Below, piece by piece: positions 1 to 8,528 of a stretch of DNA of 64,000 bases. The stretch spans positions 62,001 to 126,000 of the forward strand of contig NZ_JXTJ01000005.1 of the NCBI RefSeq assembly GCF_001509835.1. The letters run 5' to 3'. Numbering within the stretch: the stretch's first letter is position 1; each line of letters starts with the position of its first letter. The notes beneath the pieces were generated by a model. That model saw nothing but the letters and a program-made list of their open reading frames with translations. It made no database searches and was not told where the DNA came from. Both the position numbers and the translations under genes were made by a program. This DNA is from Allobosea sp. WAO (GTDB lineage: Bacteria > Pseudomonadota > Alphaproteobacteria > Rhizobiales > Beijerinckiaceae).

Positions 1-276
1 GGCGGCGGGACGAGAACGCCTGGAGACGTGCGCGGTTCCATGACCCGCCGCCTCGCTTTCGCCGGAAAAGCGCCCAGATCACCCCAAGCGAGACTCGAAC
101 CACCGGGCTCTGTTGCAGTGCCGCAACGCACCTGCCCAAAGGAGAGAGGGTCGCGCCGATGTGAATGTCGATCGATTGCGCCAGAGAGGCGTTGCTGTCA
201 GAAACTTGGGGAATTGTTGACGTTTTTGCGTCAGCTTTCGCTCCGCGCCACCGTTCACTTCCTGTTTGAGGCTACA

Positions 277-855
277 ATGACCCGTTTCTTCAACCTGGCT
301 CTGATCGCCGGCGTGTGCCTTTCGGCGAGCGCGACCGTCGCCATGGCCGAGATCGACCCGCTAACCCGCCAGCCGCTGGTGAATTACGTCGATCCTGCCA
401 AGGCGCAGGCGACCGCCATTCCGCGTGAGATCGTTTCCTATCCCACCAATCAGCGCCCCGGCACGATCGTCATCAACACTGCCGAGCGTCGTCTCTATTA
501 CGTGCTGCCCGACGGCAAGGCCGTCCGCTACGGCGTCGGCGTCGGCCGTCCCGGCTTCGACTGGGCGGGCGTGCAGACGGTTTCGCGCAAGACCGAGTGG
601 CCAACCTGGACCCCGCCGGCGCAGATGCTGAAGCGCCGCCCCGACCTGCCCCGCTTCATGCCCGGTGGCCCGGAGAACCCGATGGGCGCCCGCGCCCTCT
701 ATCTCGGCTCGACGCTCTACCGCATCCACGGCTCGAACGAGCCGGAGACCATCGGCCAGGCCGTCTCCTCGGGCTGCATCCGCATGCTGAACGAAGACGT
801 CATCGATCTCTACGAGCGCGCCAGAGTTGGCACCCGGGTCGTCGTCGCCCGCTGA
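277..855 (+). CDS. L,D-transpeptidase (YkuD domain), exported
   Basis: A 192-aa periplasmic cell-wall enzyme of the YkuD family, which forms 3-3 peptidoglycan crosslinks or attaches proteins to peptidoglycan through a cysteine acyl-enzyme. Residues 1-24 look like a Sec signal peptide ending AMA. The YkuD fold spans about residues 62-190, with the signature H151-G-S-N and S164-S-G-C167-I-R169, where Cys167 is the expected nucleophile. The start at 277 was chosen because it places the signal peptide at the N-terminus and has GAGG five bases upstream. An in-frame ATG at 28 would add an implausible 83-residue arginine-rich leader. A strong hairpin terminator follows, so the gene is probably monocistronic. 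Confidence 0.93.
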   Translation: MTRFFNLALIAGVCLSASATVAMAEIDPLTRQPLVNYVDPAKAQATAIPREIVSYPTNQRPGTIVINTAERRLYYVLPDGKAVRYGVGVGRPGFDWAGVQTVSRKTEWPTWTPPAQMLKRRPDLPRFMPGGPENPMGARALYLGSTLYRIHGSNEPETIGQAVSSGCIRMLNEDVIDLYERARVGTRVVVAR

Positions 856-880
856 GCGGCAAGCCCTCTCGCATTACGGA

Positions 881-906
881 AAGGCCGGCCCCGCGCCGGC
901 CTTTTT
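881..906 (+). terminator. Rho-independent terminator of the L,D-transpeptidase gene
   Basis: A perfect 9-bp stem (AAGGCCGGC / GCCGGCCTT) with a 5-base loop is followed by a T run, 26 bases after the stop codon. Confidence 0.85.
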
Positions 907-1018
907 CGTTGCGGCGTGCGACAACGTGATCATGCCCACCGGTGCTCGGCCATGGGTATTGCCGCTCGAAGCAGACAGGAACTGCCTCGATGGGCCTTGC
1001 GGACGGGGATGAACAAGT

Positions 1019-1540
1019 ATGGCCGTTCCACGGGACAAGGATGCGTTGCTCGGCCTGATCGATTCCACCTTTCAAAAACTGACCGCCGCGCTGGCCGAGG
1101 TCCCCGAACATCTTGCCCGCGAACGACGCCTGGAAGGTCACGCCAAGGGAACGCAGATGAGTGCCTGCGATCTCGTCGCCTATCTCGTCGGCTGGAACGA
1201 GCTCGTGTTGAAATGGCTGGCGCAGGACACAGCGGAGCAACCCATCGATTTTCCTGAAACCGGGTTCAAGTGGAACGAACTCGGCAGGCTCGCGCAGAAA
1301 TTCTATCGCGACCATGAGGGCGTCGCGTTTCCGCAACTCCTCGAACGTCTCGGCGCGGCGAAGAGCGCGATCGTCGCCGCCATTGCAAGCCGCGACAACG
1401 CCGTTCTCTATGAACACGCATGGTACGGCAAATGGACGATGGGCCGGATGATCCAGCTCAATACCGCCTCGCCCTATGCCAATGCGCGCGGTCGCCTGAG
1501 AAAATGGCTGAAGGCCAGGGGCTTGCCACGGCGCTACTGA
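1019..1540 (+). CDS. ClbS/DfsB family four-helix bundle protein
   Basis: A 173-aa soluble protein resembling the ClbS/DfsB (DUF1706) family, DinB-like four-helix bundles whose best-known member, ClbS, protects colibactin producers. Supporting features are the N-terminal helix with DKDALLGLI, the conserved DLVAYLVGWNELV segment near residue 50, FKWNELGRLAQKFY in the middle and a C-terminal HAWYGKWTMGRMIQ stretch. No signal peptide or membrane segment is present. It stands alone between a terminator and the convergent AraC gene. No biosynthetic cluster is nearby, so a colibactin-specific role should not be assumed; a general DinB-like enzyme role is equally possible. Confidence 0.8.
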   Translation: MAVPRDKDALLGLIDSTFQKLTAALAEVPEHLARERRLEGHAKGTQMSACDLVAYLVGWNELVLKWLAQDTAEQPIDFPETGFKWNELGRLAQKFYRDHEGVAFPQLLERLGAAKSAIVAAIASRDNAVLYEHAWYGKWTMGRMIQLNTASPYANARGRLRKWLKARGLPRRY

Positions 1541-1550
1541 AAACAGGCGC

Positions 1551-2489
1551 TCAGGCGGCCATTCCTGTTTCCGGCACGGGAACCGCGTCTGTGTTGTGCC
1601 GGCGCGCAAAGGCTCGCGGCGAACAGCCGACCCGCTTGCGAAAGGCGGTACTGAAGGCGCTGGCGGACTCGTAGCCGATCGTTTCCGCGAGTCGGTCGAG
1701 CGATTTTACGCCCCGGCTCAGGGCATCGCGGGCCAGCGCCATGCGCCAGCGTGCCAGATAGTCGATCGGCGCGCAGCCGACGGCCTCTGCGAACCGGGCG
1801 GCGAAGGTCGAGCGCGACATCCCGGCAAGGCTAGCGAGCTCCGCGACCGTCCACCCCGCCGCGACATCGGCGTGAACGGCGCGCAGGACCGCAGCGAGCG
1901 CCGGTTCGCGCAGCCCGGCCAGCAGCCCGGCCGGCAACTCACCCTCCTCAGGGTGTCGTGCCCGCAGGCATTCGACCAACATCACCTCCAGCAGGCGGCT
2001 GAGGATCATGTCGCGGCCAGGCCGATCGGCCTCGCACTCCTCCCTGATCAGCCCGGCAATGCCGGCCATCCTTCCGGTCAGGCCCTCGGCCGCGCGGATA
2101 TGGATCACGTCCGGCAGCAGCGCGAGCAGCAGCCCGGCATTGGCCTGCTCGATCTGGAAGGCGCCGCCGAGCATCGCGAAATCGGGCTCGCCCTCGCGCT
2201 CGCCATGCCTGACCGCCTCGCGCGACGGCTCCACGGGGCGGCAGGCGATGCCGGGCTCACTGGACAGCGAGAAGGCGGGCGTAGCCGGCAAGAGCAGGAA
2301 ATCGCCCTCACCGAGCCGCAACGGCGCGCCATCCCCGAGCGCGAGCCAGCAATGCCCGGCGAGCACGAGCGCGAAACCCGGCTGCCCATAGGCCGCATAG
2401 CGCACGCCCCAGGCGCCACGGCCGGTGATCGGCTTCGATATGGCCGTGTGCGGGCGCAGCAGGGCGACGATCTCACTGAGCGGATCCAT
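1551..2489 (-). CDS. AraC family transcriptional regulator with cupin sensor
   Basis: A 312-aa regulator. The N-terminal half (about residues 5-170) is a cupin-like ligand domain of the AraC-binding type. The C-terminal 100 residues hold two helix-turn-helix motifs, with VAELASLAGMSRSTFAARF as the first recognition unit and the typical IDYLARWRMALARD linker and second unit. The start at 2489 (MDPLSEIV) was preferred over an upstream start at 2609 because the longer form would run through the intergenic region and into the divergent SDR gene. It is divergently transcribed from that dehydrogenase and is its most likely regulator. Confidence 0.88.
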   Translation of the reverse strand: MDPLSEIVALLRPHTAISKPITGRGAWGVRYAAYGQPGFALVLAGHCWLALGDGAPLRLGEGDFLLLPATPAFSLSSEPGIACRPVEPSREAVRHGEREGEPDFAMLGGAFQIEQANAGLLLALLPDVIHIRAAEGLTGRMAGIAGLIREECEADRPGRDMILSRLLEVMLVECLRARHPEEGELPAGLLAGLREPALAAVLRAVHADVAAGWTVAELASLAGMSRSTFAARFAEAVGCAPIDYLARWRMALARDALSRGVKSLDRLAETIGYESASAFSTAFRKRVGCSPRAFARRHNTDAVPVPETGMAA

Positions 2490-2580
2490 CTTGGACGATC
2501 CATAACTCTTTCTGGCCGTCTGATTATAGATCGTCGCGAGACAGTGTCTATTGAACGAGGTGCAGAAAATGGAGATCTGA

Positions 2581-3411
2581 ATGCCTAAGACAGTCCTCAT
2601 CACCGGCACCTCGTCGGGCTATGGCAAGACGACGGCCGAACATTTCCTCGGCCGCGGCTGGAACGTGCTGGCGACGATGCGACGCCCCGACCCCGACCTG
2701 TTCGGCGCGCGCACCGAACGGCTGAAGGTTCTGCCGCTCGACGTGACGGACCGGCACAGCATCGACGCTGCGATCGCTGAGGGGGTCGCTGCCTTCGGCG
2801 CGATCGACGTGCTGGTCAACAATGCCGGGATCGGCATGGCCTCGATCGTCGAAGCGACGCCGGATGCGACGATCCGCGAAGTCTTCGAAACCAATACGTT
2901 CGGCGTGTTCGCCACTTCCCGGGCCATCATCCCGCAGATGCGCAGGCAGGGCGGCGGGCGGATCGTCAACGTCACCTCGAGCACGACCATCGGGGTGATG
3001 CCGCTGGTCGCGGTCTATGCCGCCAGCAAATGCGCCGTCGAAGGCTTCACGGAATCGCTCGCCTACGAGCTGGAGGGTTTTGGCATCAAGGCGAAGCTGG
3101 TCGAGCCCGGCTATGCTCCGACCACCAGCTTCACCGCCAATGGCGCCCAGCGCATGCAGGGCCTGATGCCGGCGGATTACGGCGCCTTCGCCCAGGCCTG
3201 CTTCGGCAAGATGGCGAATTATCCGACGGCTTACTGCACCGAAGCGGAGGTCGCGGAGGCCGTGTTCCTTGCTGCGACGGAGGACGGGCCGCAGTTGCGC
3301 TATCCCGCAGGCCCGGACAGCAGGCTGTTCGCGCAGCTACGCTGGTCGAGCTCGGAGGAGCACTATCTCGGCAAGATGCGGGAGATGTTCGGCCCCTCGC
3401 CTTCCGCCTGA
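2581..3411 (+). CDS. SDR family NAD(P)-dependent oxidoreductase
   Basis: A 276-aa classical short-chain dehydrogenase. The cofactor motif TGTSSGYG is at residues 8-15, NNAG at 80-83, the catalytic serine in VTSS around 131-134, and Tyr146-x3-Lys150 in YAASK. A GGAG ribosome site lies six bases before the ATG. The arrangement, divergent from an AraC regulator across 91 bases, is a common inducible aldehyde/ketone reductase layout. The substrate cannot be told from sequence, although the C-terminal part (LVEPGYAPTTSF) resembles the subgroup usually annotated only as SDR oxidoreductase. Confidence 0.92.
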   Translation: MPKTVLITGTSSGYGKTTAEHFLGRGWNVLATMRRPDPDLFGARTERLKVLPLDVTDRHSIDAAIAEGVAAFGAIDVLVNNAGIGMASIVEATPDATIREVFETNTFGVFATSRAIIPQMRRQGGGRIVNVTSSTTIGVMPLVAVYAASKCAVEGFTESLAYELEGFGIKAKLVEPGYAPTTSFTANGAQRMQGLMPADYGAFAQACFGKMANYPTAYCTEAEVAEAVFLAATEDGPQLRYPAGPDSRLFAQLRWSSSEEHYLGKMREMFGPSPSA

Positions 3412-3424
3412 AGGAGCGTGCGGC

Positions 3425-3793
3425 TCAGCCTCGCCGCACCCGCTCCCGCGACAGGCCCTTCGCCGCGAGTTCGTCGAGATAGGCCTGGAGCTTGGCCTCG
3501 CCATCGCGGCCGAGCTCGCGCAGATAGTCCCAGCCATAGATGCCGGTGTCGTGCATGTCGTCGAAGGTCAGACGCACGGCATAGTGACCGACGGGCTCGA
3601 TTTTGAGGATCTCGACCTCGCGCTTGCCGGGCACGGTCTGCTTTTGGGTCGGGCCATGACCCTGGACCTCGGCCGAGGGGCTTTCGACGCGCAGCAGCTC
3701 GGCGGAAAGCTCGTAGCGCTGCCCGTCTTCGAAGGAGACATGCAGGGTCCGCCGGTCCTTGGACAGGCGTATTTCGGTCGGCCAGGCTGACAT
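3425..3793 (-). CDS. DUF971 (gamma-butyrobetaine hydroxylase N-terminal-like) protein
   Basis: A 122-aa protein made almost entirely of the DUF971/GBBH-like N-terminal fold. It begins WPTEIRLSKDRRTLHVSFEDG, continues with a YELSAELLRVESPSAEV block, and ends with the typical YAVRLTFDDMHDTGIYGWDYLREL. Related proteins are stand-alone in bacteria and often lie near Fe-S or cofactor genes; a role in Fe-S or molybdenum cofactor handling is suspected rather than established. Here it is divergent from moaA, which fits that association. No signal peptide. Confidence 0.87.
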   Translation of the reverse strand: MSAWPTEIRLSKDRRTLHVSFEDGQRYELSAELLRVESPSAEVQGHGPTQKQTVPGKREVEILKIEPVGHYAVRLTFDDMHDTGIYGWDYLRELGRDGEAKLQAYLDELAAKGLSRERVRRG

Positions 3794-3869
3794 CGTCGTT
3801 CTTCACCAAGGTGATGTGGCGTTAGCAGCTATTGACGCCGGCCGTGCCGGTGCCAATCTCTTTCCTTGT

Positions 3870-3875
3870 TATAAT
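3870..3875 (+). promoter_or_regulatory. Consensus -10 box upstream of moaA
   Basis: A perfect TATAAT lies 65 bases upstream of the first moaA start codon. No good -35 hexamer is seen at the usual spacing, so this remains a candidate. Confidence 0.35.
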
Positions 3876-3940
3876 GATGCGGCTGCCACCACGCACGTGC
3901 GAGCAGCGCTTGGTGGAAACGCTGGCGAGACGAAACCAGA

Positions 3941-4969
3941 GTGCTGATCAACTCCCATATGCCGCTGACGCGTGCGCCGCTGGTCGACCCGTTCGGCCGC
4001 GACATCTCCTATCTGCGCATCTCGGTGACGGATCGCTGCGATTTCCGCTGCGTCTACTGCATGTCCGAGGACATGGCCTTCCTGCCGAAGCGCGACCTTC
4101 TGACGCTCGAAGAGGTCGACCGCGTCGCCACCGCGTTCGTCTCGCGCGGCACGCGGAAACTGCGCATCACCGGCGGCGAGCCGCTGGTCCGGCGCGACAT
4201 CATGAACCTGTTCCGCTCGCTCTCGCGCCACCTGACCTCGGGCGCGCTCGACGAGCTGACGCTGACCACCAATGGTTCGCAGCTTTCCCGCTATGCGCAG
4301 GAGCTGGCCGATTGCGGGGTGCGGCGCGTCAATGTCTCGCTCGATACGCTCGATCCCGAGAAGTTCCGCAAGATCACGCGCTGGGGCGATCTGTCCAAGG
4401 TGTTGGCCGGCATCGAGGCGGCCCGCGCCGCGGGCTTGCGCGTCAAGATCAACGCGGTCGCGTTGAAGGGCGTCAACGAGGACGAGATCGAAGGTTTGAT
4501 GCAGTGGGCCCATGGGCTCGGCATGGACCTGACCCTAATCGAGGTGATGCCGCTCGGCGAGATCGAGCCGGCGCGGCTCGACCAGTTCCTGCCACTCTCG
4601 GTGGTCCGTGCCCGGCTGATGGACCGCTACACGCTGACCGACGATCCCTATCGGACCGGCGGGCCGGCGCGCTATGTCAAGGTTGCCGAGACCGGTGGCC
4701 TCGTCGGCTTCATCACGCCGATGACCCATAATTTCTGCGAGAGCTGCAACCGCGTGCGCCTGACCTGCACTGGCACGCTCTATATGTGCCTGGGACAGGA
4801 GGACGCCGCCGATCTGCGCGCCCCGATCCGCGCCTCGGCAGACGACGCCCTGCTCTACCGGGCGATGGAAGAGGCGATCTCGCGCAAGCCCAAGGGCCAT
4901 GATTTCGTGATCGACCGCCGCCGTCCGCGCGCGGCGGTCGGCCGGCACATGAGCGTGACCGGCGGCTGA
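3941..4969 (+). CDS. moaA: GTP 3',8-cyclase MoaA
   Basis: A 342-aa radical SAM enzyme for the first step of molybdenum cofactor synthesis, converting GTP to 3',8-cyclo-GTP (then cyclic pyranopterin phosphate with MoaC). The N-terminal cluster is C33-x3-C37-x2-C40 in RCDFRCVYC. The SAM-contacting GGEP motif ([10 protein letters not shown]) follows. The C-terminal second 4Fe-4S cluster is in NFCESC and the downstream CTGTLYMC. The protein ends in the conserved Gly-Gly tail needed for activity. The start is uncertain: GTG at 3941 gives the longest form and an ATG at 3959 is also possible; neither has a strong ribosome site. A decayed copy of its 3' end lies about 2.95 kb downstream. Confidence 0.95.
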   Translation: MLINSHMPLTRAPLVDPFGRDISYLRISVTDRCDFRCVYCMSEDMAFLPKRDLLTLEEVDRVATAFVSRGTRKLRITGGEPLVRRDIMNLFRSLSRHLTSGALDELTLTTNGSQLSRYAQELADCGVRRVNVSLDTLDPEKFRKITRWGDLSKVLAGIEAARAAGLRVKINAVALKGVNEDEIEGLMQWAHGLGMDLTLIEVMPLGEIEPARLDQFLPLSVVRARLMDRYTLTDDPYRTGGPARYVKVAETGGLVGFITPMTHNFCESCNRVRLTCTGTLYMCLGQEDAADLRAPIRASADDALLYRAMEEAISRKPKGHDFVIDRRRPRAAVGRHMSVTGG

Positions 4970-4993
4970 GGGCGCAACGAGCCCCTGCTGCGC

Positions 4994-5635
4994 TCAGCGG
5001 GCCCGCAATGCACGCACGATGTTTGCCGCCCGCCTGAGAGCGGTCACCGCGGCCCCCACCGCGATCAGCCCGAGCGCGATAAGCAGCACCTCGTTCTGGC
5101 CTCGCCAAAGCGGCTCCAACAGGGACAGCAGCGCCGCAGCGGTGATCGTCGCTATGCGGTGCTGCTTAGCCATCGGGCCGGAAAAATCAGCCGCCAGCCC
5201 GCAATTGCGGCCGAGCTCGCGGGTATAGGCGGTCAGCACGGCAAAGGCGGCGGCCGCCCAGCCCAGGGCTGGGGCGCCGATCCCGTAACCGACCCCGGTC
5301 AGGATCAGGATATCCGCGACCCGATCCGGAAACTCGTTCCAGAACGGGCCGTCGGCCTCCTGCTTGCCGCCCTCGATCGCGACCATGCCGTCGAAGAGAT
5401 TGCAGAGCAGCCTGAACTGGCAGAACAGGGCAGCGACGAGCAGCAGTACAACGCGCGGCCCGGAAGCCGCGCCTCCCGCGAGCCAGAAGGCGGCGCCGGC
5501 GACAGCCGCCATCGCCATGCTCGCCATCGAGATCTGGTTCGGCGTGATGCCACTGGTGCTCAGCCGGCGCGCAATGCCGCGAGCCCAGCCGGTGTCGCGA
5601 CTCGATAGCGGCCGCCGGTCGTCACTCTGCGCCAT
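4994..5635 (-). CDS. CDP-alcohol phosphatidyltransferase, YnbA-like
   Basis: A 213-aa integral membrane protein with about five or six hydrophobic segments. The CDP-alcohol phosphotransferase motif is recognisable but altered. It reads NLFDGMVA followed, after a short insertion, by GPFWNEFPDRVAD, so the first Asp of the canonical D-x2-D-G-x2-A-R is Asn and the Arg is Ile. The same Asn and NE-x2-D-x3-D pattern is what I recall from the E. coli YnbA subgroup. It is the last gene of a four-gene operon with a CdsA-like and a PlsC-like enzyme and overlaps the gene before it by 14 bases. The expected reaction is transfer of a phosphatidyl group from CDP-diacylglycerol to an unknown alcohol. Confidence 0.82.
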   Translation of the reverse strand: MAQSDDRRPLSSRDTGWARGIARRLSTSGITPNQISMASMAMAAVAGAAFWLAGGAASGPRVVLLLVAALFCQFRLLCNLFDGMVAIEGGKQEADGPFWNEFPDRVADILILTGVGYGIGAPALGWAAAAFAVLTAYTRELGRNCGLAADFSGPMAKQHRIATITAAALLSLLEPLWRGQNEVLLIALGLIAVGAAVTALRRAANIVRALRAR

Positions 5636-6029
5636 GGTTCATCGCCTTCCTGCTGCGCCACAGCGAAAAATTGTAGAGCCCCGCATAGCTGGTCGCGACG
5701 GTGAGCGGCACGGCGATGGTCCTGGCGATCTCGGGCGTGCCGCCGATCGTATGGATGATGGTCAGCAGACTGGCCGAAACGAGACCGGCGATCACAGGCG
5801 GTGCAAGCAGCGCAGGCAATCCGGCGAAGCGGCTGGCGAGATATTCGATGCCTCGCTTGAGCAGCAGCGTGATGAGCGCCGACAGCGTGCCCTGGATCAG
5901 CCCGGCGACGAGCGGCGCCGGCATCGGGTGGGCGCGATTGGCGAAAACCGCCCAGCTGCCCATGGCGAGGAAGGCGAAGCCGACATGGACGATGCTGCTT
6001 CGCATCAGGCGCGCGAGCGGCGGGCTCAT
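5622..6029 (-). CDS. Small multi-spanning membrane protein in phospholipid operon
   Basis: A 135-aa protein with about four hydrophobic helices (roughly residues 11-30, 38-57, 70-92 and 104-124). I do not recognise a family with confidence; the overall pattern resembles small GtrA-like or flippase-like membrane proteins. The start at 6029 overlaps the stop of the CdsA-like gene by four bases (ATGA), and the C-terminus overlaps the YnbA-like gene, so it is clearly translationally coupled in this operon. By position it may help move or modify the phospholipid made by its neighbours. That is an inference from context only. Confidence 0.75.
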   Translation of the reverse strand: MSPPLARLMRSSIVHVGFAFLAMGSWAVFANRAHPMPAPLVAGLIQGTLSALITLLLKRGIEYLASRFAGLPALLAPPVIAGLVSASLLTIIHTIGGTPEIARTIAVPLTVATSYAGLYNFSLWRSRKAMNHGAE

Positions 6030-6976
6030 GTCGCCGACCAGCCATAGCGGACGAGGTGGAAGAAGATCGGGGCCGAGAACACCACCGAATCGAGCCGGTC
6101 GAGGAAGCCGCCATGGCCGGCGATCAGATGGCCCCAATCCTTGATGCCGCGGTCGCGCTTGATCGCCGACATCACGAGCCCGCCAAAGAAGCCCATCAGC
6201 ACGATGACGAGCGCCAGGAAGGCCGCCTGCAACGGCGTGAACGGCGTCATCCAGGACAAGGCGGCACCGACCGCCGTCGCGCTGAGCGCGCCGCCGATGA
6301 AGCCCTCGACCGTCTTGGACGGCGACAGCCTGGGCGCGATCTTGCTGCGGCCGAGCAGCTTGCCCCAGACATATTGCAGGACGTCGCTCATCTGCACGAC
6401 GATGACGAGGAAGGCGATCAGCAGGACGTTGCGCCCCTCGAAGCCGGGGATGTCGAGGCTGAGCAGCGCCGGCACATGCGAGATGCAGAAGACGCAGATC
6501 ATCAGCGCCCACTGCACTTCGGCGATGCGCACGAGGAAGTGCTCGGTGTCGCCGCGCAATGACGCGATGATCGGCATCAGCAGGAAGGCGTAAACGGGGA
6601 TGAAGATCGAATAGAGCCCGTACCAATCGATCCAGATCAGATAGTACTGCACCGGCAGCACGACGAAGAAGCCGGCCGCCAGCGCCCAATGATCGGCGCG
6701 GCGGGTGTCGGTCAGCGTGATGAATTCGCGTAGCGCGGCGAAGGAGCAAAAGCCGAAGAGCAGCGTCACGCCGGCCTTGCCGCCGATCAGCGCCAGCCCC
6801 ATCAGCACGATCATGATCCACCAGGCGCGGATACGATCGTTCAGGTTCTCGACCACGGCGTTCGAGCCGTCGGGCGACAACCGCCGCTGCAGCACATAGC
6901 CGATCGTCGACGCCACGATCAGGACACCGAGCAGGCCGGCCAGCACAGCGATGAGATCGGGGTGCGGCATCGTCAT
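6026..6976 (-). CDS. Phosphatidate cytidylyltransferase family protein, YnbB-like
   Basis: A 316-aa membrane protein with about eight hydrophobic segments, belonging to the CdsA family (CTP + phosphatidate to CDP-diacylglycerol). The family signature is complete near residues 267-294: SAIKRDRGIKDWGH followed by GHGGFLDRLDS, giving S-x3-K-R-x4-K-D, H-G-G and D-R-x-D. The N-terminal RIRAWW and the WGKLLGRSKIAP/SPSKTVEG blocks resemble the YnbB subgroup rather than housekeeping CdsA, so a second, essential cdsA is expected elsewhere. The gene overlaps its upstream PlsC-like and downstream membrane neighbours by four bases each. Confidence 0.9.
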   Translation of the reverse strand: MTMPHPDLIAVLAGLLGVLIVASTIGYVLQRRLSPDGSNAVVENLNDRIRAWWIMIVLMGLALIGGKAGVTLLFGFCSFAALREFITLTDTRRADHWALAAGFFVVLPVQYYLIWIDWYGLYSIFIPVYAFLLMPIIASLRGDTEHFLVRIAEVQWALMICVFCISHVPALLSLDIPGFEGRNVLLIAFLVIVVQMSDVLQYVWGKLLGRSKIAPRLSPSKTVEGFIGGALSATAVGAALSWMTPFTPLQAAFLALVIVLMGFFGGLVMSAIKRDRGIKDWGHLIAGHGGFLDRLDSVVFSAPIFFHLVRYGWSAT

Positions 6977-7620
6977 GACGCGTTCGCCTTCGGTGACAGG
7001 GCGAGCAGCGCCGCTTCAGCCCGCGCCAGGAAATTCTGCTTCGTCTCGCCTTCGACGACGGACAGGGCGGCGCCGAAGGTGACAGTGCAGACCAGTGGGA
7101 CCGGCACGAACTCGCCCTTCGGCATGACGCGGTTGAGATTGTCGATCCAGACCGGCACGAGCGCCACATTCGGCCGGGCCTGCGCCAGATGGAACAGCCC
7201 GCTCTTGAACGGCAGCAGAGGCGCGTCCGTGGTGTTGCGCGTCCCTTCCGGGAAGACGATGAGTGAGGAACCGGCGTCGAGCGCTTCGGTCATCTGGGCG
7301 ATCGGATCAGTCGTTCGGGTGACATGATCCCGATCGATCAGAACGGCGTTGAAGACATCGCAGCCGATGAAGCGCCGCAGGCCGCTCTTCAGCCAGTAAT
7401 CGCTTCCGGCGACCGGCCGGGTCGCGAAGCGGAGGCGTCGCGGCAGCACGGTCCAGATCAGGACGAAATCGCCATGGCTGGCATGGTTCGCGAAATAAAT
7501 CCGCTGCTCGTCTGTCGGCGCGACGCCATCCCAGCGCCCGCGCACCGCCGTGATGAAGCGGGCGAAGAACAGAATGAGCGCGCCCGCCAGGCCGGCTCCG
7601 ATCTCGCGCATTCCCCCCAC
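6973..7620 (-). CDS. 1-acyl-sn-glycerol-3-phosphate acyltransferase (PlsC-like)
   Basis: A 215-aa membrane-anchored acyltransferase and the first gene of the phospholipid operon. A hydrophobic helix occupies about residues 8-24. The catalytic H-x4-D motif is NHASHGDF (about 45-52), and the substrate-phosphate motif FPEGTR is at about residue 124, with a later LVPVWIDNLNRVMPKGE block. It should acylate lysophosphatidate to phosphatidate, which the next gene product can activate with CTP. The operon therefore encodes acylation, CDP activation and head-group transfer in order. Confidence 0.9.
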   Translation of the reverse strand: MGGMREIGAGLAGALILFFARFITAVRGRWDGVAPTDEQRIYFANHASHGDFVLIWTVLPRRLRFATRPVAGSDYWLKSGLRRFIGCDVFNAVLIDRDHVTRTTDPIAQMTEALDAGSSLIVFPEGTRNTTDAPLLPFKSGLFHLAQARPNVALVPVWIDNLNRVMPKGEFVPVPLVCTVTFGAALSVVEGETKQNFLARAEAALLALSPKANAS

Positions 7621-7689
7621 CCGATTACCAGCCCTGCGATGACGTAGCGTTCACAGCGAACGCTGTCGACATTGCGGGGGTCTGAGGCA

Positions 7690-7921
7690 GTTTCGAAGAC
7701 CGCAACCGCTTGCTGCCGGCCGGCACGGGCACGCGTCACATGCGCCTCGGCCAGGGGACGCCGCCAACCTGCGCCCCGATCCGCGCCTCCGACGATGACG
7801 CCTGCTCTGCCGAGCGATGGAGGAGGCGATCTCGCGCAAGCCCAAGGGCCGCAGCTCCGCTATCGATCGCCACCACCCGCGGGCGGGCGCCGGTCGGCAT
7901 ATGAGCACGGTCGGCGAATAG
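7690..7921 (+). pseudogene. Decayed duplicate of the moaA 3' end
   Basis: This stretch aligns with the last ~230 bases of moaA (about 4734-4969) on the same strand. Positions 7823-7850 match 4871-4898 exactly over 28 bases, and both copies end in a stop codon (tag here, tga in moaA). The offset is 2956 bases at the left (CGCAACCGC at 7701) and 2952 at the right, so indels totalling four bases break the frame. The Cys codons of the second Fe-S cluster are mutated or out of frame. It lacks the rest of the gene and has no start. The rest of 7621-8143 holds no gene; a G6C/GC6 hairpin lies at 8017-8042. Confidence 0.85.
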
Positions 7922-8143
7922 AGCTCGGGCCGGACAAAGCGATACTGGCGCACAGTCCCCCTGCCGCATCGGCCATTTCGAAAGTGCCGGAGTTGATTTA
8001 GGCTTCGACACCGACCGGGGGGCGGCCGACCTCGTGCCCCCCGACCGGTATCCGGCCATGGCGGGGGGCGGCCCGACGCCAAGTCCGGGACAAGGCAACA
8101 CCCGCCCATCTTGCCTGCACGAAGACAGTCGATGGAGGTGACT

Positions 8144-8398
8144 ATGAAGCTCCAGATCGCATTATCGGCATTGGCAATCGCATTCGTCGGCATGAGCGCA
8201 CAGGAGGCGGGCGCAGTCGTCTACTGCACCTATGTCGGCTATCCCGCCGGCTGCGTCGCCAGGCCAGGCGTCGCCCTGGCGCCACGGCCTGTTGCGCGCG
8301 CCGTCGCGACGCCGGGCGTCGGTGCGCCGGGCGTGGGCGTCAGGCCCGGCACGCCGATGAACCGTGGCGGCCCAGTCAATCGGGCCGGCAGGCGCTGA
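8144..8398 (+). CDS. Small secreted Pro/Val/Gly-rich protein
   Basis: An 84-aa protein with a clear signal peptide (MKLQIALSALAIAFVGMSAQ, cleavage near AGA-VVY). The mature part has two cysteines in VVYCTYVGYPAGCVARPG and then a low-complexity tail of Pro, Gly, Val and Arg (PGVGAPGVGVRPG type). GGAGG five bases before the ATG at 8144 fixes the start. Similar short CTYVGYPxGC proteins are frequent in Methylobacterium and Bosea relatives with no known function. It may be a small periplasmic or surface-associated protein. Confidence 0.8.
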   Translation: MKLQIALSALAIAFVGMSAQEAGAVVYCTYVGYPAGCVARPGVALAPRPVARAVATPGVGAPGVGVRPGTPMNRGGPVNRAGRR

Positions 8399-8528
8399 GC
8401 ACTCCTTTTTCAGGGCGTCCTGCGAAGGACCGCCTACCGTTCCCGGACTGAGAGCCTGCCGGCAGCAGCTGGGCAGCATTGGCTTGGGCGGTTTCGACTT
8501 GGCACGCTGACTTGTCCAAGGGGGGCCG

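Noticed and set aside
88..110. A T-loop-like sequence (GGTTCGAGT on the minus strand) suggesting a tRNA
   Set aside because: The flanking T-stem bases do not pair and no anticodon or acceptor arm can be drawn around it.
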